Positions 1 through 11,037 of a DNA stretch of 36,954 nt are shown here, piece by piece. Position 1 is the first letter of the stretch; each line of letters starts with the position of its first letter. A model generated the notes under the pieces. The model was not told the origin of the DNA. It saw nothing but the letters and a program-made list of their open reading frames with translations, and made no database searches. Location of the stretch: assembly GCA_017539645.1 (NCBI GenBank), contig JAFYCM010000097.1:1-36954 (forward strand). The letters are read 5' to 3'. The translations under genes and the position numbers were made by a program. The DNA comes from Bacteroidales bacterium. Lineage in GTDB: Bacteria; Bacteroidota; Bacteroidia; Bacteroidales; Marinilabiliaceae.

Positions 1-43
1 AAAATTGAAAATTGAAAATTTGGTAATTAATAATTGAAAGATG

Positions 44-77
44 ACGGCTGCAGGCGGTGCTTGCAGCCGTTTTTTTT
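44..77 (+). terminator. Rho-independent terminator
   Basis: An 8-bp perfect stem (CGGCTGCA at 45-52, TGCAGCCG at 62-69) with a 9-nt loop is followed directly by eight T residues. This is a textbook intrinsic terminator reading on the plus strand. The gene it serves would lie upstream of the window. Confidence 0.8.
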
Positions 78-108
78 GTGCGTTTTGTATTGGTTTTATG
101 TTACAACA

Positions 109-310
109 TGTAGAGACGTAGCGTGCTACGTCTCTACAATTTTCGGCAATATTATTTTGTCACACGTATGAGACGGAGCACGCTCCGTCTCTACAATTTT
201 CGGCAACATTTATTTTGTCACACGTATGAGACGGAGCACGCTCCGTCTCTACAATTTTCGGCAACATTTATTTGTCACACGTATGAGACGGAGCACGCTC
301 CGTCCCTACA
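109..310. repeat. Array of palindromic ~58-bp repeats
   Basis: Four tandem units with period 57-58 bp each carry a palindrome, at 109-138, 170-191, 228-249 and 285-306. The first palindrome is a sequence variant with perfect 14-bp arms; the next two have perfect 10-bp arms; the last has one mismatch. The spacer (ACAATTTTCGGCAACATTT...CACACGTAT) is also conserved. The short open frame across it is only a by-product of the repeat. The element resembles iterated REP/BIME-like palindromes. It lies downstream of uup on that gene's strand and could act as an mRNA 3' hairpin. Confidence 0.8.
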
Positions 311-420
311 ATACGACAACTAAATATCTAAAATGAAATAAAATCTGTGGGAATCAGTTCGGTTCGTGTTATCTGGGTTCTAAATCTCGTAATTCGGAAC
401 TCGGAACTTCACAACTACCC
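311..420. other. Non-coding spacer downstream of uup
   Basis: AT-rich sequence between the palindrome array and the uup stop codon. It contains direct repeats of AATTCGGAACTCGGAACTT type near 391-411. I see no gene or clear terminator in it. Confidence 0.4.
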
Positions 421-2295
421 TCATCCATTCAACTCATCGAGTTCGAGCCAGCGGAGCTCCATGGTGTCTAAGTCTTGCGAAAGCTGCTCGTATTCGGAGG
501 TGAGCGCCATGAGTTTATCTTGTTCGAGAGGTGTGCCACCCGACAGAAGTGTTTCTATCTCCTTCTTGCGAGCCGTAGCTTCGGCAATCTTCACCTCGAG
601 GGCTTCGTACTCTTTGCGTTCGGCAAACGATAGCTTTTGTTTGTGGGTCGACTTAGGTTTTGCCTCTACAACCTTTGGTTTCTCTTGGCTCTGCTGCTCT
701 TCGCGGCGACGAATCTGGTCGGCCTTGCACCAATCGATATACTCGGTGTAGTTACCCATAAAATTCTTCACCGCGCCACTTCCATCGAGCACAAAGAGAT
801 GCTCGGCAACCTTGTCGACGAAGAAACGGTCGTGAGAAACTATAATTACTGTGCCGTTGAAATGCTGCAGATAATCCTCGAGCACGTTGAGCGTAAGTAT
901 GTCGAGGTCGTTGGTAGGCTCGTCGAGTATGAGGAAGTTTGGGTTGCGCACAAGCACCGTAAGCAGGTAAAGACGTTTGCGCTCGCCACCGCTGAGTTTG
1001 TTCACAGCCACATAGTGCAACTCGTTGGGGAACAAGAAGTAGCGCAAAAACTGCGCTGCCGACATAGAACCCGTAGCCGTGGGGACATTCTCGGCAATAT
1101 CGGTAATGACCTCAATGACCTTTTTGTTTTCGTCTACTACTATGCCTTCCTGTCGGTAATACCCCGTGACAATGGTCTCGCCCGTCTCTATGTAGCCCTC
1201 ATCGGGAGCGAGGTTGCCAGTAAGCATATTTATGAGCGTAGTCTTGCCAGCGCCATTTGGTCCGACGATAGCCACCTTCTCGCGCGGCATAAATTTGTAG
1301 CTAAACTCATCTATAATACGCTTATTACCATACGACTTAGATATGCCATACGCATCAACCACCTTGCGTCCCATGCGCTGCGCCTCAAACTTCAGGTCGA
1401 TGGCACGTTGCTCTGGCGTCTGCTGGGCACGCTGTTTCAAGTCGTAGAACGCATCTATGCGATACTTAGCCTTTGTGCCACGCGCTTGCGGCTGACGATT
1501 CATCCAATCTTGCTCGCGACGCAGAAGATTGCGTGCTTTGTCGACCTCGGCAGCCGTGGTGTCGTTGCGTTCCTGACGTTTCTGCAAGAAATATGTATAG
1601 TTACCCGCATACCTATAAACTTGGCGATTGTCGAGCTCAATAATATCGTTGCAAACACGGTCGAGGAAATAGCGGTCGTGCGTAACCATAAGTAGCGTGA
1701 TGTTGGCACGCGTGAGATAATCTTCGAGCCAGTCGATGATGTCGAGGTCGAGGGGGTTGGTGGGCTCGTCGAGGATAAGGAAATTCGGTTCGCTGATGAG
1801 CAGAGCCGCAAGAGCGACGCGTTTCTGCTGACCGCCCGAGAGCGTAGATATGCGCTGCGAAAGGTCGGTAATATGCAGCTGCGAAAGAATCTGACGCACA
1901 CGCTGCTCAAAATCCCAAGCACCAAGAGCGTCCATCTTCTCGATGAGAGGCGTGAGAGCCGCCTCGTCGGAAACTGCAAGAGCCTGCTCGTATTGGCGAA
2001 CGGTGTCGGCCACTTCGCCGCCATAGTCGAAAACTTGCTCAATGACGGTATTGTCGCCCGTGAAAGCCGGCGATTGCTCAAGGTAGCCCACACGAATGGA
2101 GTCGTTGAAAGCTATGCGGCCAGAGTCGGGCTGCATCTTGCCTGTGAGCATATTTAGCAGCGTGGACTTGCCCGTGCCGTTGCGAGCTATGAGCGCAGTC
2201 TTCTGCCCTTCGTTTATACCAAACGAGATATTATCGAAAAGGCAGATGTCGCCCCAATGGTAGTTGAGATTTTCGACGGTTAGGTATGCAGTCAT
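421..2295 (-). CDS. uup: ABC-F family ATPase, Uup type
   Basis: A 624-residue soluble protein with two ABC ATPase domains in tandem and no membrane segment, the ABC-F layout. Domain 1 has Walker A ARNGTGKST at residues 37-45, signature LSGGQ at 152-156 and Walker B/D-loop DEPTNPLD at about 176-183. Domain 2 has Walker A GPNGAGKTT at about 345-353, signature LSGGERKR and DEPTNDLD at about 458. The linker between them is basic and Arg-rich. The last ~70 residues (from about 555) are a charged coiled coil like the DNA-binding C-terminal domain of E. coli Uup, which separates it from EttA. ABC-F proteins act on ribosomes, and Uup is also linked to precise excision of transposons. The start lies 2 bases after the mutS stop, so the two are co-transcribed. 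One oddity: domain 1 has Pro where ABC-F proteins usually have His (DEPTNHLD). Confidence 0.9.
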   Translation of the reverse strand: MTAYLTVENLNYHWGDICLFDNISFGINEGQKTALIARNGTGKSTLLNMLTGKMQPDSGRIAFNDSIRVGYLEQSPAFTGDNTVIEQVFDYGGEVADTVRQYEQALAVSDEAALTPLIEKMDALGAWDFEQRVRQILSQLHITDLSQRISTLSGGQQKRVALAALLISEPNFLILDEPTNPLDLDIIDWLEDYLTRANITLLMVTHDRYFLDRVCNDIIELDNRQVYRYAGNYTYFLQKRQERNDTTAAEVDKARNLLRREQDWMNRQPQARGTKAKYRIDAFYDLKQRAQQTPEQRAIDLKFEAQRMGRKVVDAYGISKSYGNKRIIDEFSYKFMPREKVAIVGPNGAGKTTLINMLTGNLAPDEGYIETGETIVTGYYRQEGIVVDENKKVIEVITDIAENVPTATGSMSAAQFLRYFLFPNELHYVAVNKLSGGERKRLYLLTVLVRNPNFLILDEPTNDLDILTLNVLEDYLQHFNGTVIIVSHDRFFVDKVAEHLFVLDGSGAVKNFMGNYTEYIDWCKADQIRRREEQQSQEKPKVVEAKPKSTHKQKLSFAERKEYEALEVKIAEATARKKEIETLLSGGTPLEQDKLMALTSEYEQLSQDLDTMELRWLELDELNG

Positions 2296-2297
2296 AT

Positions 2298-4904
2298 CTA
2301 TTTCTTTATGCCGAGAAGATTTTTTATATCAGAGAGTTTGTTGAGCGCTTCGAGTGGTGTGAGGTTATTTATATCTATACCTACAATCTGACGACGCACT
2401 TCGCTGAGCACAGGGTCGTCGAGTTGGAAGATGCTATACTGCATGCCACTTGGCGCGTCGATCTGCGTAGTGTCGGCCTCCACGGAACTGCGATTGGCTT
2501 CGAGCGATGCAAGAATCTCGTTAGCGCGATTGACCACAGTGCGTGGCATACCAGCAAGTTTAGCTACGTGTATACCGAAACTATGCGCACTGCCACCACG
2601 CTCGAGTTTGCGCATAAATACAATCTTGCCATTCACCTCGCGCACTGCCACGTTGAAGTTATGTATGCGATCCATCTTTGCCTCCATATCGTTAAGTTCG
2701 TGATAGTGAGTAGCAAAGAGCGTTTTTGCACGTGCCGATGGCTGTTCGTGTAGATATTCCACAATAGACCATGCGAGCGAGATACCATCGTATGTAGATG
2801 TACCGCGACCAAGTTCGTCGAAGAGCACAAGGCTGCGCGGCGTGACGTTGTTCAGGATGTTGGCTGCCTCGGTCATCTCCACCATGAAGGTCGATTCGCC
2901 TTGCGAAATGTTGTCCGACGCACCCACGCGCGTAAATATCTTATCTACAACGCCCACTTGAGCGGCTTCGGCTGGCACAAAACTGCCTATCTGCGCCATA
3001 AGTACGATGAGCGCCGTCTGACGCAGCAGTGCACTCTTACCTGCCATATTCGGACCGGTAACAATAATTATCTGCTGATGGGCGCAATCGAGTTCCACGT
3101 CGTTGGCTATGTATGGCTCGCCAGCGGGCAAGATGCGCTCGATAACCGGGTGACGACCTTGCTTTATTTTCAGTTCGTCGGTGGTGGTTATCTCGGGGCG
3201 GCAATAGTTATTCTCAAGGGCATTGGTGGCGAAGGCTAGCAGCACATCGAGTTCGGAGAGAACCTGTGCGTCGTGCTGGAGCGGCGCCATATAGTTGAGG
3301 AGCGTGTATAGAAGTTCGTTGTAGATCTCCATTTCGAGGGTGAGCGAGCGCTCGTCGGCATGGAGAATCTTCTCTTCGTACTCCTTGAGTTCTTCGGTTA
3401 TGTAGCGCTCGGCATTGGCAAGCGTCTGTTTGCGCATCCAGGTGCTGGGCACTTTGTCTTTATAAGTATTACGAACCTCAATATAGTAGCCAAACACATT
3501 GTTGAAGTTGATTTTCAGGCTACTTATGCCCGTCTCTTCTATGAGTTGGGCTTGCATATTAGCTATGTAGTCGCGGCTGGTGAGCGATATGCTGCGGAGG
3601 TCGTCGAGTTCGGCATTCACGCCCGTAGCTATGACGTTGCCCTTAGCTATGGTAGCCGATGGCTCGGGCAAGATGGTCTTCTCTATGCGGTTGCGCACGT
3701 CGAGACATTTATCTATCGACGAAGTGAGGCGTTTCAGGTGCTCCGACTTGGAGTTTGCAAACGTATCTATGAGCGGTTCTATAGCGTAGAGCGTTTTCTT
3801 GAGTTGGTTCATCTCGCGCGGCGACACGCGACCAGCGGCCACTTTGCCCACGAGGCGTTCCATATCGCCAACAACAGTAAGTGCGTCGCGCAGAGTGTCG
3901 GCAGAAGCAGAGTTTTGCATAAGTTCGGCCACACTGTCGAGGCGAGCGTCGATGGTAGGTTTGTCTTTGAGAGGCAGCACCACCCAACGTTTGAGCATAC
4001 GCGAGCCCATTGGCGTGAGCGTTCTATCTATAATATCTATGAGCGACTTGCTGCCGTCGATGCCCGAAGGCAAGAGTTCGAGGTTGCGTATGGTGAATTT
4101 GTCGAGCCATACGTATCTATCGCTCTCGATGCGCGAGAGAGTTCTTATGTGTGAAGTGTGGTCGTGCTGCGTGACGTCGAGATACTGCATGATAGCGCCC
4201 GCCGCCGTAACGCCGTACTGCATACCATGCACGCCAAAACCTTTCAGCGAGAGTGTCTCGAAATGCTTCGTCAGGCGTTCCACAGCCGACGTGGAGTCGA
4301 ATGCCCAATCGTCGAATGGATATGTAAGCCACTTTGTACCAAAGAGTTCAACGAATTGTTGGCGTTTACCTTTCTCAAACAAAACCTCTTTAGGCTTGAA
4401 CGTAGCCAAAAGGCGGTCGACATCTTCTGGACGGCCTTCGCTCATCATAAATTCACCGGTAGAGAGGTCGAGAAATGCCACACCAACAACGCCAGCCTGC
4501 ATATTTACGCAAGCAAGGAAGTTGTTTTCGCGATTCTCGAGCACATTGTCGCCAATAGCCACGCCGGGCGTAACAAGTTCAGTGACACCACGTTTCACAA
4601 GGCCTTTAGCAAAACGCGGGTCTTCAAGTTGGTCGCAAACTGCCACACGCAGTCCAGCGTGAACGAGTTTGGGCAAATATGTATCTATAGCATGATGCGG
4701 AAAGCCCGCGAGAGCCGCATCGGCAGCGCCACCATTGTTGCGCGAAGTAAGCGTTATTCCAAGCACCTCCGATACCTTAACGGCATCGTCATAAAAGGTT
4801 TCGTAGAAATCGCCCATTCTAAACAGCAGTATAGCATCGGGATGCTTTGCTTTTATCTGGTTATACTGCCGCATGAGTGGCGTTTCCGTGCCTTGTGATT
4901 TCAT
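2298..4904 (-). CDS. mutS: DNA mismatch repair protein MutS
   Basis: An 868-residue protein of normal MutS length. The N-terminal mismatch-recognition motif is present (FYE at residues 33-35, within GDFYETF), so this is MutS1 and not MutS2. The C-terminal ATPase has Walker A GPNMAGKS at about 617-624 and the Walker B/signature block DELGRGTSTYDG at about 695-706, followed by the ATHYHEL motif. It binds base mismatches and small loops as a dimer and recruits MutL. It sits between holA (14 bases upstream) and uup (2 bases downstream) in one minus-strand operon. All key motifs are intact, so it should be functional. Confidence 0.97.
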   Translation of the reverse strand: MKSQGTETPLMRQYNQIKAKHPDAILLFRMGDFYETFYDDAVKVSEVLGITLTSRNNGGAADAALAGFPHHAIDTYLPKLVHAGLRVAVCDQLEDPRFAKGLVKRGVTELVTPGVAIGDNVLENRENNFLACVNMQAGVVGVAFLDLSTGEFMMSEGRPEDVDRLLATFKPKEVLFEKGKRQQFVELFGTKWLTYPFDDWAFDSTSAVERLTKHFETLSLKGFGVHGMQYGVTAAGAIMQYLDVTQHDHTSHIRTLSRIESDRYVWLDKFTIRNLELLPSGIDGSKSLIDIIDRTLTPMGSRMLKRWVVLPLKDKPTIDARLDSVAELMQNSASADTLRDALTVVGDMERLVGKVAAGRVSPREMNQLKKTLYAIEPLIDTFANSKSEHLKRLTSSIDKCLDVRNRIEKTILPEPSATIAKGNVIATGVNAELDDLRSISLTSRDYIANMQAQLIEETGISSLKINFNNVFGYYIEVRNTYKDKVPSTWMRKQTLANAERYITEELKEYEEKILHADERSLTLEMEIYNELLYTLLNYMAPLQHDAQVLSELDVLLAFATNALENNYCRPEITTTDELKIKQGRHPVIERILPAGEPYIANDVELDCAHQQIIIVTGPNMAGKSALLRQTALIVLMAQIGSFVPAEAAQVGVVDKIFTRVGASDNISQGESTFMVEMTEAANILNNVTPRSLVLFDELGRGTSTYDGISLAWSIVEYLHEQPSARAKTLFATHYHELNDMEAKMDRIHNFNVAVREVNGKIVFMRKLERGGSAHSFGIHVAKLAGMPRTVVNRANEILASLEANRSSVEADTTQIDAPSGMQYSIFQLDDPVLSEVRRQIVGIDINNLTPLEALNKLSDIKNLLGIKK

Positions 4905-4919
4905 ATTTATGGTTAGTTT

Positions 4920-5933
4920 TCAGCAATAAACGATGCGCGCCACCATCTCTTTGAGCAAGTCGCCTGCATACTCCTTAGGAATGGCGGGGTAGTTGAAGCC
5001 CTTCGAGCGAGCGTCGTATTTACGAATAATATTTAATACGGTTCTACTTTGAACGGTTGAATACATACGCGCAGCACTGGCGTATGTCTTTAGTGCCCAC
5101 TGCGTCACTCCAAGAGCACGCATCTTGTCGGCATCAGACGCACGACCGAGCATTGAGAAGGAGAAGAGTTTCAGAAACTCGTTATATAAGAATGCTATTA
5201 TGGGCTGAATGGGGTGCGCTTTCTCATTTTCGGCATAGGCTTTCACTATGCGGTTGACCTTGGCTACGTTGCGCGTAAATATAGCATCGTGAAGTTCGAA
5301 GTTGTTATACTCGTTGGATATGCCAACATTCTGAGCCACAAGTTGCGCCGTGATGGTTTTCTGACCGCTATTCTCAGCCACCATCTTTAGTTTCTCTATG
5401 GCAGCCACCATGTTGCATAGGTTGCTACCCACAGCTTCGCATAGCAGCACATTGGCTTTCTCCTCTATCGTCAATCCTTGTTTCGATACGTATCCAGACA
5501 CCCACGCCGGCATTTCATACGTACGCAGCGCCGTGCTCTCCATAAGGCAACCGACCTTGTCGATTACCTTGCAGAGCGACAGTCGGCTGTCGATCTTCTT
5601 CTTGCAACAGATTACGAGTATCGATTTCTCTTGCAGATGCTCGGCATACGTACCAAAAGGTTTCATGTCGGAGATGTCTTGCGCCTCACGGACAATCACC
5701 AGACGACGTTCCGCCATCATTGGGTATTGGTCGGCCTCGTGAACAACCTGAGTGGCGTTCACATCGCGACCGTATAGGATGGTTTGATTGAAGGCTTTGT
5801 CGGCTTCGCTGAGTGCGTGCTGCTCTATGTAGTTGGCTACGGTATCTATGTAGTAGGGTTCGTCGCCATGCAGCAAGTAGATAGGGCGGAATTTGCCACC
5901 CTTCAGCTCTGCCATAACCTCATCGAACTTCAT
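4920..5933 (-). CDS. holA: DNA polymerase III subunit delta
   Basis: A 337-residue protein with the HolA layout. It opens with the family pattern PIYLLHGDEPYYID (about residues 18-31), continues with a Rossmann-like AAA+ domain without a working P-loop, and ends in the helical collar domain that contains FLYNEFLKLF. The delta subunit opens the sliding clamp within the clamp-loader complex. It begins 8 bases after the amn stop and ends 15 bases before the mutS start, so it belongs to the amn-holA-mutS-uup operon. The delta' partner is encoded separately at 17635-18765 in the same window. Confidence 0.92.
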   Translation of the reverse strand: MKFDEVMAELKGGKFRPIYLLHGDEPYYIDTVANYIEQHALSEADKAFNQTILYGRDVNATQVVHEADQYPMMAERRLVIVREAQDISDMKPFGTYAEHLQEKSILVICCKKKIDSRLSLCKVIDKVGCLMESTALRTYEMPAWVSGYVSKQGLTIEEKANVLLCEAVGSNLCNMVAAIEKLKMVAENSGQKTITAQLVAQNVGISNEYNNFELHDAIFTRNVAKVNRIVKAYAENEKAHPIQPIIAFLYNEFLKLFSFSMLGRASDADKMRALGVTQWALKTYASAARMYSTVQSRTVLNIIRKYDARSKGFNYPAIPKEYAGDLLKEMVARIVYC

Positions 5934-5941
5934 ACGCCAAC

Positions 5942-6706
5942 TTAGAATTTCAGGTGCTTAACAGAGAGACCGTCGTCGGCAATTTCTTTGAGCGCCTTGA
6001 TACCTATTTCGATGTGCGGACGTACATAGTTGGCTGTAACGCGTTTGTCGCTCTCGGCAGTCTTGACGCCTTCGGGAATCATTGGCTGGTCGCTCACGAG
6101 GAGCAGCGCGCCACAAGGAATCTCGTTGTGGAAACCAACGGTGAAGAGTGTAGCCGTCTCCATATCTACAGCCATAGCGCGAACCGTCTCGAGGTATGTC
6201 TTGAACGTCTGGTCGTGTTCCCACACACGGCGGTTGGTAGTATATACAGTACCAGTCCAATAGTCGTAGCCCGAGTCGCGAATGGCGGTCGACACGGCAC
6301 GCTGGAGCGAGAAGGCTGGCAACGCAGGCACTTCGGGTGGGAAGTAGTCGTTCGATGTACCTTCGCCGCGTATAGCAGCAATAGGCAAAATGAAGTCGCC
6401 GATATTATTCTTACGCTTCAAGCCGCCACATTTGCCAAGGAAGAGCACAGCCTTAGGGTGAATGGCCGAAAGGAGGTCCATGATAGTGGCTGCGTTCGGG
6501 CTACCCATACCAAAGTTTATAATGATAAGGTTATCGGCCTGTGCCGATGGCATATTGCCCATAACCACCTCAACGCCATAATGTTCGGCAAACATCTCTA
6601 CATATTTCTGAAAGTTAGTCAGAAGCACGTAGCGCGGTATGGTGTCGATAGGACGATTCGTGTAGCGTTGAAGCCAATTCTCTACAATCTCTTGTTTCGT
6701 TTTCAT
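5942..6706 (-). CDS. amn: AMP nucleosidase, short form
   Basis: A 254-residue protein of the nucleoside phosphorylase fold. It should split AMP into adenine and ribose 5-phosphate. Visible family marks are the glycine-rich loop FGMGSPNAATIMDLL (about residues 65-79), the block FLGKCGGLK, and VDMETATLF near residue 195, which holds the ribose- and base-contacting acidic residues. It lacks the extra N-terminal domain of E. coli Amn (484 residues), as is usual in Bacteroidetes. The start chosen is the Met at 6706; an upstream in-frame Met at 6748 would add a hydrophobic 14-residue leader (MLRFFCRILIQLIP) that is not part of the family. It is first in the operon with holA, mutS and uup. Confidence 0.88.
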   Translation of the reverse strand: MKTKQEIVENWLQRYTNRPIDTIPRYVLLTNFQKYVEMFAEHYGVEVVMGNMPSAQADNLIIINFGMGSPNAATIMDLLSAIHPKAVLFLGKCGGLKRKNNIGDFILPIAAIRGEGTSNDYFPPEVPALPAFSLQRAVSTAIRDSGYDYWTGTVYTTNRRVWEHDQTFKTYLETVRAMAVDMETATLFTVGFHNEIPCGALLLVSDQPMIPEGVKTAESDKRVTANYVRPHIEIGIKALKEIADDGLSVKHLKF

Positions 6707-6821
6707 GGGGATTAACTGTATTAAGATTCTACAAAAAAAGCGCAACACATTTTTGCCGTGCCACGCTTTTCACCTTTCGCTGCATCATACGTATGCATGA
6801 ACGCGGCGAGGGAGAAAATTC

Positions 6822-7019
6822 TTATTTTTTCGATTTGTATATCACAAGAGCAGAATATGTAATGACATTTCCGCCTTCAGAATAACCATGATATTTTATA
6901 TCGATAAGCTCTTCGTCACCGATATTAGCCTTAGTAAGGAAGTCGTTAATTTGAGCATCGAGGGCCAAATCGAAGTCGTCCAATCCAGAGTACTGGAAGT
7001 GTTTAGTCAAGACTTTCAT
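6822..7019 (-). CDS. Cse60-like small protein
   Basis: A 65-residue acidic protein starting MKVLTKHFQYSGLDDFDLALDAQ. The pattern of a short N-terminal strand, a 'DLexxINdFL' helix, 'ELIDIKYHGY' and a final strand 'TYSALVIYK' fits the small Cse60 family (named for a Bacillus sporulation protein but found widely in non-sporulating bacteria). Its molecular role is not established. It stands alone, with a TAnnTTTG element at 7066-7073 about 45 bases upstream of the start. The family call is by pattern recognition. Confidence 0.65.
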   Translation of the reverse strand: MKVLTKHFQYSGLDDFDLALDAQINDFLTKANIGDEELIDIKYHGYSEGGNVITYSALVIYKSKK

Positions 7020-7065
7020 AATTCTACGATTTATATTATTGTGTTTTCAAATTTCTCTATTGTGG

Positions 7066-7073
7066 CAAATATA
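7066..7073 (-). promoter_or_regulatory. -7 promoter element of the Cse60-like gene
   Basis: On the minus strand this reads TATATTTG, an exact match to the Bacteroidetes -7 consensus TAnnTTTG, 46 bases upstream of the ATG at 7019. I found no clear TTG at the expected -33 position. Confidence 0.4.
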
Positions 7074-7080
7074 TAAAAAT

Positions 7081-7245
7081 ATGAATTACTAATTACGAAT
7101 TGAGCATTTCAGAAAGCAGATTGAACCGATTGAAAAAAAATTTGCGCCGACAAGAACTCGACATAATTCGTTGTACCAGCACGAAATTTTCAATTATGAA
7201 TTCTGAATTTTCAATTCTCAATTTTCAATTCTCAATTTTCAATTA
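7081..7245. repeat. AT-rich spacer with GAAAATT-type short tandem repeats
   Basis: From about 7187 the sequence alternates TTTTCAATT and CTCAATT several times and runs into the tsaE stop codon. On the minus strand this is a string of AATTGAAAATTGAGAATTGA units just after the gene. The same motif occurs at 1-20 and at 26160-26190, the latter again touching a stop codon. Confidence 0.55.
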
Positions 7246-7652
7246 ATCTCTACCAGGCGCGTTCCATCAGCTTCCACGGTAATATGTATGCTGCACACAT
7301 CGTTTGGCATAAGCGGTTCGGCAAGTTCGGGCCACTCAACGAAGCAGTAGCACCCCGACGAGAAGTAGTCGTCGCAACCAACGTCGACGAGTTCGGCAGT
7401 CGATTTGAGGCGGTAGAGGTCGAAGTGATAGATGGAGTCGCCATTTGGCAGCTCGTAATCGTTGACAATAGCGAAGGTTGGGCTATTGGTAATAGAATCG
7501 GAACCAAGATATTTCACGAGTGCAGAGATGAGCGTTGTTTTGCCAGCACCCATAGGAGCATAAAAAGCCACAACACGCCGCGCGCCAATGGCATCGACGA
7601 CTTTCGCGGCAACAGACTCAAGTTCTTCTATCGAGCGAACCTCTATTTTCAT
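7239..7652 (-). CDS. tsaE: tRNA threonylcarbamoyladenosine biosynthesis ATPase TsaE
   Basis: A 137-residue protein. Walker A APMGAGKTT at residues 32-40 is followed by the family motif SPTFAIVNDYE, then HFDLYRL and FVEWPE, all diagnostic for TsaE/YjeE. TsaE is the ATPase of the TsaB-TsaD-TsaE complex that makes t6A37 in ANN-decoding tRNAs. The Met at 7652 was chosen because the protein then begins with the usual 'MKIEVRSIEEL' strand. The alternative Met at 7682 would place the start next to the TATTTTTG promoter element at 7680-7687. It appears to be a single-gene transcript. Confidence 0.93.
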   Translation of the reverse strand: MKIEVRSIEELESVAAKVVDAIGARRVVAFYAPMGAGKTTLISALVKYLGSDSITNSPTFAIVNDYELPNGDSIYHFDLYRLKSTAELVDVGCDDYFSSGCYCFVEWPELAEPLMPNDVCSIHITVEADGTRLVEIN

Positions 7653-7679
7653 TTCTTTGTTGTTGATTTTTCTGAGCGG

Positions 7680-7687
7680 CAAAAATA
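7680..7687 (-). promoter_or_regulatory. -7 promoter element of tsaE
   Basis: Reads TATTTTTG on the minus strand, an exact TAnnTTTG match, 27 bases upstream of the chosen tsaE start. No clear -33 TTG was seen. Confidence 0.4.
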
Positions 7688-7750
7688 AGAAAATTGCATG
7701 ACTCGCGCAGATGGCATCGCCGCACAGTATTTCTCTTTGCTTTCCAACAT

Positions 7751-8395
7751 AAACTGATTATCACCGAATTGAACTTATTTATACTTCACCGAATTAAACT
7801 TATTTACACTAACAGTATTCGTTTAATTCTCAGCAATTAGATTCTTACTAATTAAACGAATTATAGGCGCTTAATTCGTTTTTTCGTTCAATTAGGTATT
7901 TAGTGTTTCGGCTCAAACTGATCATCACCGAATTGAACTTATTTATACTAACAGTATTCGTTTAATTCTCTACAATTAGATTCTTACTAATTAAACGAAT
8001 TATAGGCGTTTACTTCGTTTTTTTCGTTCAATTAGGTGTTTAGTGTTTCGGCTCAAACTGATCATCACCTAATTGAACTAATTTATACTAACAGTATTCG
8101 TTTAATTCTCAGCAATTTGATTCTTACTTATTAAACGAATTATAGGCGCTTACTTCGTTTTTTTCGTTCAATTAGGTGTTTAGTGTTTCGGCTCAAACTG
8201 ATCATCACCGAATTGAACTTATTTATACTAACAGTATTCGTTTAATTCTCTACAATTAGATTCTTACTTATTAAACGAATTATAGGCGCTTACTTCGTTT
8301 TTTTCGTTCAATTAGGTGTTTAGTGTTTCAGCTCAAACTGACTATCACCGAATTGAACTAATTTATACTAAACGAATTTGTTTGATTAAGTGTAT
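7751..8395. repeat. 140-bp tandem repeat array, MITE-like unit
   Basis: Units start at 7751, 7915, 8055, 8195 and 8335. The last three full intervals are exactly 140 bp; the first is 164 bp because of a 24-bp internal duplication; the final copy is truncated. Each unit is bounded by imperfect terminal inverted repeats (CACCGAATTGAAC and GTTCAATTAGGTG). It also carries an internal perfect 12-bp inverted pair, ATTCGTTTAATT and AATTAAACGAAT. No protein is encoded; the 65-residue frame at 8316-8513 starts inside the array and has no family features. Confidence 0.85.
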
Positions 8396-10742
<2,347 letters not shown>

Positions 10743-10780
10743 CCACAAGTAGGTTCTGTATAGTTTTCATACTAATTATG

Positions 10781-10817
10781 CAGTCTGATGATTACGTGTC
10801 GTCAGACTGTTTTTTTT
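10781..10817 (+). terminator. Intrinsic terminator of the GH97 gene
   Basis: Perfect 8-bp stem CAGTCTGA (10781-10788) with TCAGACTG (10802-10809), then eight T residues. It lies 38 bases after the GH97 stop codon. Confidence 0.85.
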
Positions 10818-10826
10818 GTGTTTATG

Positions 10827-10945
10827 ATCACCTAATTGAACGAATATAAACGAAGTAATCACCCGCAATTCGTTGAATTAGAAAGTGTAGCCATTACGAA
10901 TGGAACGAATTCTATTAGTGTAAATTAGTTCAATTCGGTGATAAC
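10827..10945. repeat. Single inverted, diverged copy of the 140-bp element
   Basis: Begins CACCTAATTGAACGAA and ends GTTCAATTCGGTG. Read in reverse complement it aligns along its full length with the unit of the 7751-8395 array, with the same terminal inverted repeats and internal order but many substitutions. It sits between the GH97 terminator and the beta-helix gene. Confidence 0.75.
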
Positions 10946-11037
10946 CAATAACATTCGATACGTATTGAAATGCAAATGAAAAAGCCGAGGTGGTCTATTT
11001 TTACATACGAAAGTTGAAGTTTTAGAGGCAATAGAGT

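Noticed and set aside
123-323. 66-residue open frame
   Set aside because: It simply translates the palindromic tandem repeat (RLYNFRQ repeated) and has no coding features.
637-1695. 352-residue frame antisense to uup
   Set aside because: A shadow of the strongly supported uup gene; the translation has no recognisable domain.
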